A DNA stretch of 64,000 bases, taken from [Flexibacter] sp. ATCC 35208 (GTDB lineage Bacteria; Bacteroidota; Bacteroidia; Chitinophagales; Chitinophagaceae). Shown here one piece after another: positions 8,787 to 17,491 of this stretch. The notes beneath the pieces are model-generated. The model was not told the DNA's origin. It ran no database searches and was given only the letters and a program-made list of their open reading frames with translations. The stretch lies in the NCBI RefSeq assembly GCF_001975825.1, contig NZ_MTKN01000007.1, forward strand, positions 11,931 to 75,930, written 5' to 3'. The number at the start of each line of letters is the position of its first letter. Within the stretch, counting starts at the first letter, position 1. The position numbers and the translations under genes are program-made.

Positions 8787-10421
8787 TTATTGGTAGCCAG
8801 GATTTTGAGTGAATTCAGCTTTGTTGGTCACGGCATCTATCTGATCCTGCGGAATCGGGCGCAGGTTGTGATAAGACTGGAAGTAGGTGGCCGGATCAGG
8901 GCTGTAGTTTTTAATACGTTCTTCCAGTTTGCCGGTACGTTTCAGATCGAACCATCTTAACTGTTCGCCAGCCAGTTCACGTGCTCTTTCATCGAGGATG
9001 AAGTCGAGTGTGATGTCGGCATCGGTGATGAGCATATCGGCTTCATGACCGGCGATGGCGGCTCTTTTACGAATCACATTGATGTAGTCGGCAGCTTTGC
9101 CATTGTTGCCCAGTTTGAACTGTGCTTCAGCTGCGATCAGGTACATCTCGGCCAGCCGAATGATGAATGCATCGCGGGCGCTTTCTTCTTCATTCATGGA
9201 GGCACGGGTAGGATCATCGAATTTCTGTAGAGAAATATAGTGCGTACGGTCTTTACCGCCGCCGTTTGTAGCATATACTATATTCCTGTCGTACGTTCTG
9301 TATTTTTTGCCGGCGGTATCTGCGTTGGTGACTGCATATTTAGTGACTACAATCGCGGTATCCCCCAGTTTCATACCAGCTGGCGCTGTATTCAGGTTAT
9401 TGCAATACCATACCTGTTTGAAGGTAGCTGCATAACGGGCATCAGCATTTTCGTTGAACAGGTTCAGCAGGAAGAGCGATGGCATATACCTGTTGAAAGG
9501 ACGGCCATTGGTTACATCGCGCTGCATACCGGGCAGGTCATCGTACTTCATGATGAACATGAGGTGACCATTGTTGGCACCGCGGGAATGACCGTTGGGA
9601 TAAAGGGTGGCATCAACCCGGTCATCGTAGACCAGGTTTTTCATATAGTTCACAGCCCACACCACTTCCTTATTCTGCAGGTTGCTCATGCTCCAAAGGT
9701 CGGCATATTTTGCCTGTAAGCTATATCCATAATTGTTAATAACAGAGTCAGCGAGTACAGCTGCTCTTTCGTTGAGATTGCGGGTCAGGCACATCCTGGC
9801 CAGAAAAGCCTGGGCTACAGGTTTGGTAGCACGGCCATAGTCTGTTGTAGTGAGTGGCAGGTCGTTGACAGCGACATCCAGGTCACGGAATATCTGGGCG
9901 TAAAAGGTATCTACGGGAGTACGATTAGCTGTCGTCTGGACACCTGTGGTTTCATCCACCGTAAAGTGTACGCCGCCCCACATTTCTACGATGTGCCAGT
10001 AGTAGAATGCACGCATAAAGTGGAGTTCTGCGTTGCGCTTCTTTTTGACATCATCGGTATAACCTGCTTTGCCGATGCGGCCAATGCCGCTATTGCACAG
10101 GTTGATGGCGGCATAGAGTTGTTTCCAGAGTCCACTCATCACGGTATTGCTGGCCTGTAAATTTATGTATTGGGTGATGTCTGGGTATTTATCACCGGTA
10201 CCGCTGGTCCAGAGGTCGGTCCCCATTTCAGAGATGCTGTACCCTTCTTCTTTGCCGTACCACCAGCGATTGTAGGTGTAGACGGCATTTACCAGGGTTT
10301 CAAAACCTTCGGGGGTACTGAATACCTGATCGGTGGTGAGGCCCGATGGATTGTATTCTTCCAGCTGCTTGTTACAAGCGAAGCTGGTTAATAATATGAG
10401 GAGGAAATAGTAGCGTTTCAT
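8787..10421 (-). CDS. SusD/RagB-family glycan-binding lipoprotein (pectin locus)
   Basis: Surface lipoprotein of 544 aa. The signal peptide ends in a lipobox (LTSFAC, Cys16) and the mature chain starts CNKQLEEYNPSG, a common SusD beginning. The tetratricopeptide-like fold is indicated by MRAFYYWHIVEMWGGVHFT, the segment RLAEMYLIAAEAQFKLGN and the C-terminal ERARELAGEQLRWFDLKRTG, all typical of RagB/SusD. It binds the target glycan over the SusC channel. It starts 17 bp after susC and ends 10 bp before the CE12-GH28 gene, so the ligand is probably a galacturonan or rhamnogalacturonan fragment (inference from context). Confidence 0.95.
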   Translation of the reverse strand: MKRYYFLLILLTSFACNKQLEEYNPSGLTTDQVFSTPEGFETLVNAVYTYNRWWYGKEEGYSISEMGTDLWTSGTGDKYPDITQYINLQASNTVMSGLWKQLYAAINLCNSGIGRIGKAGYTDDVKKKRNAELHFMRAFYYWHIVEMWGGVHFTVDETTGVQTTANRTPVDTFYAQIFRDLDVAVNDLPLTTTDYGRATKPVAQAFLARMCLTRNLNERAAVLADSVINNYGYSLQAKYADLWSMSNLQNKEVVWAVNYMKNLVYDDRVDATLYPNGHSRGANNGHLMFIMKYDDLPGMQRDVTNGRPFNRYMPSLFLLNLFNENADARYAATFKQVWYCNNLNTAPAGMKLGDTAIVVTKYAVTNADTAGKKYRTYDRNIVYATNGGGKDRTHYISLQKFDDPTRASMNEEESARDAFIIRLAEMYLIAAEAQFKLGNNGKAADYINVIRKRAAIAGHEADMLITDADITLDFILDERARELAGEQLRWFDLKRTGKLEERIKNYSPDPATYFQSYHNLRPIPQDQIDAVTNKAEFTQNPGYQ

Positions 10422-10438
10422 GGTTTACTTTTTTAGGA

Positions 10439-13396
10439 TCAGAATTCTACGTTTAAGCCAGCGACATACATTTTGGTGAGCGGGTTGCTGAGGTCCCCGC
10501 CTCTTTCCGGATCGTAGTCTTTCACCTTGCTGAAGGTGAAGAGGTTCTTGCCGGTGACGTACACTCTTACACTGCTGAGGTGTACCGTCTTCAATGCGCC
10601 TGCTGGCAAGGTATATCCCAGTGAGATATTCCTGATCTTTACAAAAGAGCCTTCCTGATAACCCAATGTTTTGATGAATGGCGTACCATCTTTTGACACG
10701 CTGGCATTGGGTCTTGGATAAGCATTGGTAGCATGGTCCGGCGTCCAGTAGTCCAAAGGAGCACTGTTTTCCAGACCCTGTGGATCGAATTTGGCAGCAT
10801 ATTCAGAGTAGATGTACTGACCGATACGTGCGAATACATAGACGTTCAGATCGAAATTAGCGTAGCGGATATCGTTGTTAAAACCACCGCTCCAGGTAGG
10901 TACCTGTCTGCCCAGTACTACTCTGTCCTGTGTGTTGAGCGCACCGTCGCCATTGATATCTTTTACTTTGATATTACCGGGTTTGTAGCCGTACTTAGCG
11001 GCTTCTGTGGCTTCATCCGTTTGCCAGATGCCTAGTTTCTGGTAGTCATAATATACTTTTACAGGGTAACCAATAAACCATCCATTGGCAACGTCGTTGG
11101 TGTTGGCGTCTGCCAGCGAAACGATTTCTTCTTTGTTTTTGGAGAAGACGATATTGGAAGTCCAGGTTAGTTTGCCGGTACTGATATTCGTCGTATTGAT
11201 GCCTATTTCAATCCCTCTGTTGCGGGTCTTTCCGATGTTCTGGATCACGGTGGTCACACCGGAAGAAGAAGGTAGCGTCCTTTGCAGCAGCAGGTCTTTG
11301 GTATGAGTATCATAGTAATCGATAGTAGCGCCAATTCTGCCATTCAGCACACTAAAATCCAGGCCTACATCCGCAGTGGCAGAGAGTTCCCATTTCAGGT
11401 TCTTGTTGCCAACCTGGTTACCGATGCCATATGCAAGGGCAGCGTTGGTGTCATCGTAAGAGAATGGGATCTTGCTCAGGTAACTGGCGGTGGAGTATGG
11501 CGATACAGCATCGTTGCCTGCAATACCGTAGCTGGCGCGGAGTTTAAGATCGCTGAATACATTTTGTCCTTTCATGAACGATTCGTCACTGATCCTCCAG
11601 GCAGCGGCAGCTGATGGGAAGAACGCCCATTTATTGCCGGGGGCCAGTTTAGAAGAGCCATCAGAGCGGCCGGTGAGGGATAGCAGGTACTTACCTTTAT
11701 AGTTGTAATTCACACGCCCAGTGAAGGAGATGAGTTTACTGGAAAGGTAGTTCGTACGAACCGCTATACCACTTACACTATTGGCAAGTGCATAGTAAAG
11801 CTGCGAGGGCAACAGTTGTCCTTCACCCTGCAGAAAGCTCGAGTCACGCTGGTCGGAGAGCAGGCTGGCTACACCGGTGATACCGATGGAGTGCTGTCCG
11901 AACTGGTGTGAATAGTTGGCTACGTTTTCCCAGCTCAGGTAGCGTTGTGCACCTGTGTTGTACTGGGAACGCGAGGTAGAGGCGGTAGACCTGTCGATGG
12001 AATTTTTAGCAGCAAAGATCCCCTGTCGGGCATTGTCCAGCGTAACGCCCAGGTTTGAGCGGAGAGACAAGCCTTTGAGTGGTGTAAGCTCTACGTAGGC
12101 ATTGATGAATGTTCTCGTGACACGACTATTGTTCTGGTAGATATTAGGCTGTTCATCTGCCAGTGGGTTGATGGCAGAGCCATTGTTGGGGAACAGTACG
12201 AAATTACCGTCAGCATCGTACGGACCATTGAGGGGTACGATTTTGTTGGCCTGATTTAAAGGGTCGCGGCGCGCATCCTGGTCGTAGTAAGTGACCTGGC
12301 TTTGCATACCAGCTTTCAGGATGTTGCTGATGGTCTGATCGATGTTCAGGCGGGCGCTGTAGCGACGGGTACGATCGAGTTTGAATAAACCTTTTTCATC
12401 AAAGTAGTCGAGGGAAAAGTAAACCTTTGTTTTGTCGGAGCCACCGGTTACCCCCACCTGATAATCCTGCTGTAAGCCGTTATGAATAAGCAGGTCAGCA
12501 TAGTTGGTCCAGAGGTTGTTTTGAATAGCATTCACTTCAGCAGCGTTAAAGATGAGTGCATCATCGGCATCGGAGTTCCAGCGGCCGGTGGTGTGGTAGG
12601 CTTCTCTTTTGAGGGCAACGTACTGAGGGCCCGTCATCATGGATGGATAGCCGGCTACTTCGTTGTTGCCCACGTAAGTGTTGAGACTTACCTTAGGCTT
12701 GCCCAGCGCGCCTTTGCGGGTGGTAATGATGATCACACCGTTTGCACCTCTGGAACCATAGATAGCGGTGGAGGAAGCGTCTTTGAGCACTTCCATGCTT
12801 TGAATATCGTTGGAGTTGATGTCCTGAATGTTTTGGTATTGTACACCGTCTACAATGTAGAGGGGGCCGTTGTCTGCGCGGATGGAGCGGTTACCTCTCA
12901 CGGTGACGTTGATCTTTGCGCCGGAGGCACCGGAACTTTTGGTGATGTCTACGCCGGGGAGTTTACCCTGAACAGATTCCATCACATTGGTAGTAGGCAC
13001 TTTTTTGAGTTCAGCGCCTTTGACAGAAACAACGGAGCCGGTGAGGTCTCTTTTCTTTACTTCACCATAGCCGATTACGACTACCTCATCCAGTTGTTTG
13101 TTATCTTTTGTCATTGCGATGCTCAGGCTTGTGTTTCCGTCAATATTGCGGGTGAGTGCTTCATACCCCATGTAGGTGAATGTGAGCACGCCCTGTGGAT
13201 TGGGGACATTGATGGAGAAATTCCCAGAGGCATCGGTTTGAGTGCCGGTGGTAGTGCCTTTGAGTTGAACGCTCACCATGATGAGAGGTTCGCCGGTGGT
13301 AGCATCGGTCACCTTTCCTTTGATAACATGGGTTTGAGCGAACGCCCAACTGACAGTGCTGAGCACGAGGCAGCAAAACATCAGTAGTTTTTTCAT
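10439..13396 (-). CDS. SusC/RagA TonB-linked outer-membrane transporter (pectin locus)
   Basis: TonB-dependent transporter of 985 aa with signal peptide MKKLLMFCCLVLSTVSWAFAQ. Order: carboxypeptidase-regulatory-like beta domain (~22-100, KGKVTDATTGEPLIMVSVQLKG), the SusC signature DEVVVIGYGEVKKRDLTGSV, plug domain (~110-230, SMEVLKDASSTAIYGSRGANGV) and a 22-strand barrel ending in the aromatic residue F. It imports oligosaccharides captured by the partner SusD. It is the first gene of the seven-gene minus-strand operon. A perfect LacI-type operator lies 183 bp upstream of its start codon, which suggests control by the LacI-family regulator at 16356. Confidence 0.95.
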   Translation of the reverse strand: MKKLLMFCCLVLSTVSWAFAQTHVIKGKVTDATTGEPLIMVSVQLKGTTTGTQTDASGNFSINVPNPQGVLTFTYMGYEALTRNIDGNTSLSIAMTKDNKQLDEVVVIGYGEVKKRDLTGSVVSVKGAELKKVPTTNVMESVQGKLPGVDITKSSGASGAKINVTVRGNRSIRADNGPLYIVDGVQYQNIQDINSNDIQSMEVLKDASSTAIYGSRGANGVIIITTRKGALGKPKVSLNTYVGNNEVAGYPSMMTGPQYVALKREAYHTTGRWNSDADDALIFNAAEVNAIQNNLWTNYADLLIHNGLQQDYQVGVTGGSDKTKVYFSLDYFDEKGLFKLDRTRRYSARLNIDQTISNILKAGMQSQVTYYDQDARRDPLNQANKIVPLNGPYDADGNFVLFPNNGSAINPLADEQPNIYQNNSRVTRTFINAYVELTPLKGLSLRSNLGVTLDNARQGIFAAKNSIDRSTASTSRSQYNTGAQRYLSWENVANYSHQFGQHSIGITGVASLLSDQRDSSFLQGEGQLLPSQLYYALANSVSGIAVRTNYLSSKLISFTGRVNYNYKGKYLLSLTGRSDGSSKLAPGNKWAFFPSAAAAWRISDESFMKGQNVFSDLKLRASYGIAGNDAVSPYSTASYLSKIPFSYDDTNAALAYGIGNQVGNKNLKWELSATADVGLDFSVLNGRIGATIDYYDTHTKDLLLQRTLPSSSGVTTVIQNIGKTRNRGIEIGINTTNISTGKLTWTSNIVFSKNKEEIVSLADANTNDVANGWFIGYPVKVYYDYQKLGIWQTDEATEAAKYGYKPGNIKVKDINGDGALNTQDRVVLGRQVPTWSGGFNNDIRYANFDLNVYVFARIGQYIYSEYAAKFDPQGLENSAPLDYWTPDHATNAYPRPNASVSKDGTPFIKTLGYQEGSFVKIRNISLGYTLPAGALKTVHLSSVRVYVTGKNLFTFSKVKDYDPERGGDLSNPLTKMYVAGLNVEF

Positions 13397-13678
13397 AACG
13401 TATCGAATTGTTGTGTGTTTTTCAAATGGGTTATACAGACGTCATGGAATAAGCATTGCTACAGTTGCAATACAGGCAGGCACTGGTTTTGTATCAGATT
13501 GATGGGTTGTACCCGTATCCCTGAAACAATTCTACAGCTATAATTTTATTATTGGAAGGGAATGGGCGGATTTATTTACGCAAACGTTTGCGGGGAATAT
13601 TATCATTAGAATTTTTATTATAAAAATCAAGGAGAAGACTGTATTTTAGTGAAGAAATCCTTAATACCTCATTTTATC
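13397..13678. other. Divergent intergenic region upstream of susC
   Basis: This 282-bp gap separates the pectin-locus susC (minus) from the plus-strand gene at 13679. It holds the palindromic operator at 13579-13592. I found no exact TAnnTTTG -7 element on either strand and no small reading frame with coding character. The promoters must lie here, but I cannot place them. Confidence 0.5.
13579..13592. promoter_or_regulatory. LacI-family operator palindrome
   Basis: CGCAAACGTTTGCG is a perfect 14-bp palindrome with the central CG typical of LacI/GalR-family operators. It lies 183 bp upstream of the pectin susC start and 87 bp upstream of the ATG at 13679. A LacI-family regulator is encoded 2.8 kb away at 16356, and a near copy (12 of 14 bases) occurs in front of the GH95 gene at 27444. 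Binding by that regulator is inference. Confidence 0.6.
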
Positions 13679-14458
13679 ATGAAGAAAATTCTTTTGTGTC
13701 TATTTATGGCAGGTAGTTTGCCTGCGTTAGCCCAGTATGACACGATATCTGTTGGTTACCTGGGAGTGGGAACGTACGTAAACAAAACTTTTAATTTGAA
13801 TGTAGGTGGTAAATCCCGTTTTGCTAACCCTGCTCACTTTGGCGAGTCGTTTGATGATACCCCGTATGGTTATGGCATACAGGTTGCCAGACCAGCGAAT
13901 CAGGGTGATACCCGTTTCCATTTATCGTTTGTAAGAGCTGGTCAATGGGTAGCTGGCATGGGCTTTCTACAGTCCAGCAATACCTTTGCGATTCAGAACT
14001 ATGGAAACAACTCCGTTTCTACTGGTATCTTTATTACCTCCGCCAGTAATGTTGGTATTAATAACCGTACTCCCGCTACCGCGCTGGATGTGAATGGAAC
14101 TGTCAGGGCTGAGACTGGCATGGTTGTAAATATGGCTTCTTTGCCTACTGGTTACACCCTGGCCGTGAATGGCACTATTGGCGGTACCAAGCTAAAGGTA
14201 ACGCAGAGTTGGGCGGATTATGTGTTTGCTGCGGGTTATAAATTACCTTCATTAGCTGAAGTGGAAGCGCATATCAAAGAAAATCACAAATTACCTGATA
14301 TTCCTTCAGAGAAACAGATTGCTGCAGAGGGGCTGGATGTGGGAGAAATGCAAAAATTACAGATGCAGAAGATCGAAGAGCTGACATTGTACATCATTGA
14401 TTTGAAGAAACAGCTGGAAGCGCAGCAAAAAGAAATCGAAGCGTTGAAAGCGAAATAA
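13679..14458 (+). CDS. Secreted protein with C-terminal coiled coil, tail-fibre-like
   Basis: Exported protein of 259 aa with signal peptide MKKILLCLFMAGSLPALAQ. An upstream in-frame GTG at 13649 would add ten residues before this signal peptide; ATG 13679 is preferred because it gives a clean signal sequence. The middle is rich in Gly, Asn and Thr with short repeats such as ALDVNGTVRAE, like the structural region of Bacteroidota tail-fibre/cell-wall-type proteins. The C-terminal ~75 residues carry the widespread Bacteroidota ending YKLPSLAEVEAHIKENHKLP / DIPSEKQIAAEGLDVGEM followed by a coiled coil (residues ~215-259). No enzymatic motif is visible and the function is unknown. It is convergent with GH43 and shares the operator-bearing region with susC. 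Confidence 0.75.
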   Translation: MKKILLCLFMAGSLPALAQYDTISVGYLGVGTYVNKTFNLNVGGKSRFANPAHFGESFDDTPYGYGIQVARPANQGDTRFHLSFVRAGQWVAGMGFLQSSNTFAIQNYGNNSVSTGIFITSASNVGINNRTPATALDVNGTVRAETGMVVNMASLPTGYTLAVNGTIGGTKLKVTQSWADYVFAAGYKLPSLAEVEAHIKENHKLPDIPSEKQIAAEGLDVGEMQKLQMQKIEELTLYIIDLKKQLEAQQKEIEALKAK

Positions 14459-14479
14459 TATTTTTTTACAGGGGATTTT

Positions 14480-14515
14480 TTAAAAAGGGTTTGCCGCGCG
14501 GCAAACCCTTTTTAA
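14480..14515. terminator. Perfect 36-bp palindromic bidirectional terminator
   Basis: An 18-bp half-site and its exact complement meet without a spacer (centre CGCG). A/T tracts on both sides give a U-run in either direction. It lies between the convergent genes ending at 14458 (plus) and 14517 (minus) and should terminate both. Confidence 0.85.
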
Positions 14516-14516
14516 T

Positions 14517-16244
14517 TTATTCTACTCTAAACCAATCATAATCTGCATATCCTGCATCATTGATCTGGCCGGGTCGTATGCAGAAGAGCCCTACTTTGGC
14601 ACCAATCCAACGTCCGGGTTTGGCAGTGAAAGTTTCTTTGATTGGGATAAAGTCATTGCCATCATTGCTGTAGCTAAACTGGCAGATGGCGCCTTCGGTG
14701 ATTTTCACCCTGAAATAGCAGGTGCTGTCTTTTAGTGTAGTAATGAGCTGTTGGCTTTCTGCTTTGCCTTTGTCGGCGTTTTTGCAGGTGCTGTACAAGA
14801 GTTGTAATTCCTTTTCTTTTTTGAGGATGGATAGTGAAGCGTAGTCAGCACCCATGATGATGAGGCCCGTGCGTTCTCCTTCCAAATTGGGATTGGGTGT
14901 GAACTTGCAGACAGTAGTCACTGTGAAGGTATCGTTTGGAAATTTCTGTAAGAGTAAGTTTGGTACATCCCAGTAGTTGTGCAGGGAGTCAGGGAGTTTC
15001 GCGGAGAAGAGTCTCAATACACCTTTTGCAGGAGAAAGCATACCCCAGGTAGGAAGTGGGTTTGCCTGCCATTGCCATTGAAGTCCGAGTGTGCTGGTAT
15101 TGAATTCATCGGAGGTGAGGGGCGTACTAAAAACATTGCCGGTGGGTGGTGTATTAAAAGTATTACCAGTGGTGGGAGGCGTCATAAAAGTATTGCCGGC
15201 AAGTGGCGTTTTAACACTATTGCCAGTGGTGGGTAGCGTTTTAACAGTATTGCCGGTAAGTGGCGTTTTAACACTATTCCCTATGAACGGCTTTTTGTAA
15301 GTGAGCACCGGCTCTCCTTTTCCATCCCCATCTTTATCTATCCCAATCACCGGCCAGTTATTCACCCACTTCATGGGTTGTAAATGTACTACACGACCAT
15401 AGGCGTCTTTGTCCTGGAAGTGCAGGAACCAGTCAGTACCAGTAGTTGTGGTCACCCATGCGCCCTGATGAGGACCATTGATGGGAGTATTACCCTGATC
15501 CATGACGATCTTTTCTTCGTAAGGGCCTTCGATCTTTTTCGCTCTTAAAACCAGTTGCCAGCCAGTACTCACTCCGCCCGCAGGGGCGAAAATGTAGTAG
15601 TAGCCATTGCGCTTGTAGAGCTTTGGCCCTTCCAAAGTCGGATTGGATGGATGGCCATCCACGACAAGGATACCCGCATCTGTGACAGTAGTGCCTGCGG
15701 CATTCATATGATGCAGGGTAAGCACGCTCTTGATACCTGCACGACTCCCTGCGTAAGCATGAATGAGATACACCTGGCCATCCTCATCCCAGAAAGGACA
15801 GGGATCGATGATGCCCCTGCCTTCTTTTACGAGAACAGGGTCAGACCATGGACCTTTTGGAGACTTTGCTTTTATCATGTAAATACCAAAATCCGGATCC
15901 GGGTAGTAGATATAAAATTCCTTGTTGTGGTAACGGATAGCCGGCGCCCATACCCCACCCCCATGCTGCACTCTGGAAAAGTGATCGTAAGGTGGCAGGC
16001 GATGCAGCGCATGACCGATAAGCGACCAGTTGACCAGGTCTGTAGAATGTAAAATGGGCAACCCCGGGATGCAGTTAAAGCTGGAAGCTGTCATATAAAA
16101 ATCGGAACCAGCTGCACAGACATCAGGGTCAGAATAATCAGCGTTGATGACAGGATTACGGTAGGTACCGTTCCCAGGATCCTGTGCAGTGGCGTAAGTA
16201 CAGAACAGGCACAGGATGAGTGTACAAAGAGTGGATGGTGTCAT
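14517..16244 (-). CDS. GH43 glycosidase with repeat linker and C-terminal beta-sandwich domain
   Basis: Exported 575-aa protein; signal peptide MTPSTLCTLILCLFCTYATAQ. Residues ~28-320 form the five-bladed GH43 propeller. The expected catalytic set is visible: base Asp39 in ADYSDPD, pKa-modulating Asp147 in GIIDPCPFWDEDG, and acid Glu205 in NPTLEGPKLYKRNGYYY. Activity is probably beta-xylosidase or alpha-L-arabinofuranosidase; which one cannot be decided here. Residues ~378-575 are a concanavalin-like beta-sandwich (SDEFNTSTLGLQWQWQ...) common in this family. Between them lies an unusual linker of six 8-10-residue repeats (residues ~322-377). It is divergent from the LacI-type regulator gene, which may control it. 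Confidence 0.88.
   Translation of the reverse strand: MTPSTLCTLILCLFCTYATAQDPGNGTYRNPVINADYSDPDVCAAGSDFYMTASSFNCIPGLPILHSTDLVNWSLIGHALHRLPPYDHFSRVQHGGGVWAPAIRYHNKEFYIYYPDPDFGIYMIKAKSPKGPWSDPVLVKEGRGIIDPCPFWDEDGQVYLIHAYAGSRAGIKSVLTLHHMNAAGTTVTDAGILVVDGHPSNPTLEGPKLYKRNGYYYIFAPAGGVSTGWQLVLRAKKIEGPYEEKIVMDQGNTPINGPHQGAWVTTTTGTDWFLHFQDKDAYGRVVHLQPMKWVNNWPVIGIDKDGDGKGEPVLTYKKPFIGNSVKTPLTGNTVKTLPTTGNSVKTPLAGNTFMTPPTTGNTFNTPPTGNVFSTPLTSDEFNTSTLGLQWQWQANPLPTWGMLSPAKGVLRLFSAKLPDSLHNYWDVPNLLLQKFPNDTFTVTTVCKFTPNPNLEGERTGLIIMGADYASLSILKKEKELQLLYSTCKNADKGKAESQQLITTLKDSTCYFRVKITEGAICQFSYSNDGNDFIPIKETFTAKPGRWIGAKVGLFCIRPGQINDAGYADYDWFRVE
15114..15281 (-). repeat. In-frame minisatellite encoding the GH43 linker
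   Basis: The linker consists of imperfect 24-30 bp units translating as GNSVKTPLT, GNTVKTLPTT, GNSVKTPLA, GNTFMTPPTT, GNTFNTPPT and GNVFSTPLT, followed by the native start of the next domain, SDEFNTSTL. Every unit keeps the frame. The units resemble the SDEFNTS junction, which suggests expansion and decay of that junction. Confidence 0.85.
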
Positions 16245-16355
16245 TGTTTTTCAAATACGTGTGAATATGACAACTAAAGTAGGGGAATTTTTTCTATTGA
16301 ATGTGATATACGGGTTTCAGGTAATGTTAAAATAAATTATATTTACGAAGACGTT

Positions 16356-17378
16356 ATGAAATTCGAAGCAGCCACTATAAAAGATATTGCGAACGCACTG
16401 GGCCTTTCCACCTCCACCGTTTCACGCGCATTGCGCGACAGTCATGAAATCAGTATAGCTACTAAACAGCTGGTACTGGAATATGCAACCCGTATCAATT
16501 ATCATCCAAATCCTATTGCACTGAGTCTGAAAGAGAAACGGAGCCGGTCCATTGGGGTGATTGTAGCAGAGATCGCCAATAGTTTCTTTTCTCAGGCCAT
16601 TAACGGGATTGAATCCGTAGCAAAAGATAAAGGGTATAATGTAATTATTTCCCAGACGCATGAATCGTTTGAGAAAGAATTGATGACCTTACAATACCTG
16701 GCTTCCAGGTCTATAGATGGACTACTGATTTCAGTAAGTAGTGGCACGCAGAACCTGGAACACCTGAAGGCGCTGCATGACAGAGGATTTCCCATTGTGT
16801 TTTTTGACAGGATTGTGGAAGATCTGCAAACGCATAAGGTGATGGTGGATAATTTCAGGGGGGCGTATGATGCGACTTTACATTTGGTCAATAAGGGGTA
16901 TAAACATATTGCAGTGCTGGCGGGACCGGAAAATCTGAGTATCAGCAGGGAAAGAGTAGCGGGATACCTGGAAGCGCTGGCACAATCGAGAATGAAGCCA
17001 TCGAAATCGATGATCAGGTATAGTCAGTTTGCCGGGTTGTATATCGATGAGGTGGAGCAGACCATGAATCAGTTATTAAAGCTACGACCCAGACCGGATG
17101 CGATCTTTACAGCGTCGGACAAGTTGACGACGAATTGTATGCGGATATTAAAGGAAAAAGGGATCAGGATACCGGAGGAGATGGCGCTGGTAGGATTTTC
17201 GAATTCAGATCTGGTAGAGTTACTGAATCCGCCATTGACAGTTGTGAGGCAACCGGCGTTTGAGATGGGGCAGATAGCGACGGGAATGTTGTTACAGCTG
17301 GTGGAGAGTAAGAAGCCAGTGAAGGAGTTTGAACGAAAGATATTGGCGACGACACTGATTGTACAGGCATCGACATAA
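16356..17378 (+). CDS. LacI/GalR-family transcriptional regulator
   Basis: DNA-binding regulator of 340 aa. The N-terminal helix-turn-helix (residues ~4-55: TIKDIANALGLSTSTVSRAL, then YHPNPIALSLK hinge) is canonical LacI, and residues ~65-340 are a periplasmic-binding-protein-like effector domain (SIGVIVAEIANSFFSQAING, DAIFTASDKLTTNCMRILKE). Its effector is probably a sugar or sugar acid, not identifiable from sequence. It is divergent from GH43 and lies between that gene and GAPDH. Its likely operator is the palindrome at 13579-13592 before the pectin susC and its variant at 27444-27457 before GH95; both are inferences. A weak TATATTTA -7-like element ends about 15 bp before the start. Confidence 0.93.
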   Translation: MKFEAATIKDIANALGLSTSTVSRALRDSHEISIATKQLVLEYATRINYHPNPIALSLKEKRSRSIGVIVAEIANSFFSQAINGIESVAKDKGYNVIISQTHESFEKELMTLQYLASRSIDGLLISVSSGTQNLEHLKALHDRGFPIVFFDRIVEDLQTHKVMVDNFRGAYDATLHLVNKGYKHIAVLAGPENLSISRERVAGYLEALAQSRMKPSKSMIRYSQFAGLYIDEVEQTMNQLLKLRPRPDAIFTASDKLTTNCMRILKEKGIRIPEEMALVGFSNSDLVELLNPPLTVVRQPAFEMGQIATGMLLQLVESKKPVKEFERKILATTLIVQAST

Positions 17379-17383
17379 TCCGG

Positions 17384-17404
17384 CCTGCGGCAGCAAGGAA
17401 GAGG
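17384..17404 (+). repeat. 21-bp dispersed repeat, copy 1
   Basis: A 21-base sequence beginning CCTGCGGCAGCAAGG starts five bases after the lacI-type stop codon and occurs identically at 27704-27724. Its first seven bases, CCTGCGG, have an inverted partner CCGCAGG about 30 bases downstream. Both copies are intergenic. Confidence 0.8.
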
Positions 17405-17450
17405 TCTTTTATTTTTTACCGCAGGTATAGCCCCGATGGCATAAAATTAA

Positions 17451-17474
17451 CTGGGGGCATGGCGGTACCCCCAG
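17451..17474 (-). terminator. Terminator hairpin after GAPDH gene
   Basis: CTGGGGG (17451-17457) pairs with CCCCCAG (17468-17474) over a 10-nt loop. On the minus strand it lies 18 bp after the GAPDH stop and is followed by TTAATTTTAT, a modest U-rich tail. It also lies 73 bp past the plus-strand LacI gene and may serve both. Confidence 0.6.
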
Positions 17475-17491
17475 TGTTGAAATGTTTTATT

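Noticed and set aside
12482..13387. 301-codon frame antisense to the pectin susC
   Set aside because: It is a shadow of the susC frame; the minus-strand protein has full family motifs.
13679..14458. Prophage tail gene
   Set aside because: No other phage genes are near, and a signal peptide is present; such tail-fibre-like exported proteins are common in Bacteroidota chromosomes.
16300..16355. TATATTTA as a firm promoter for the LacI gene
   Set aside because: The -7 match is partial and the -33 partner is TTTC, so it is mentioned only in the gene entry.
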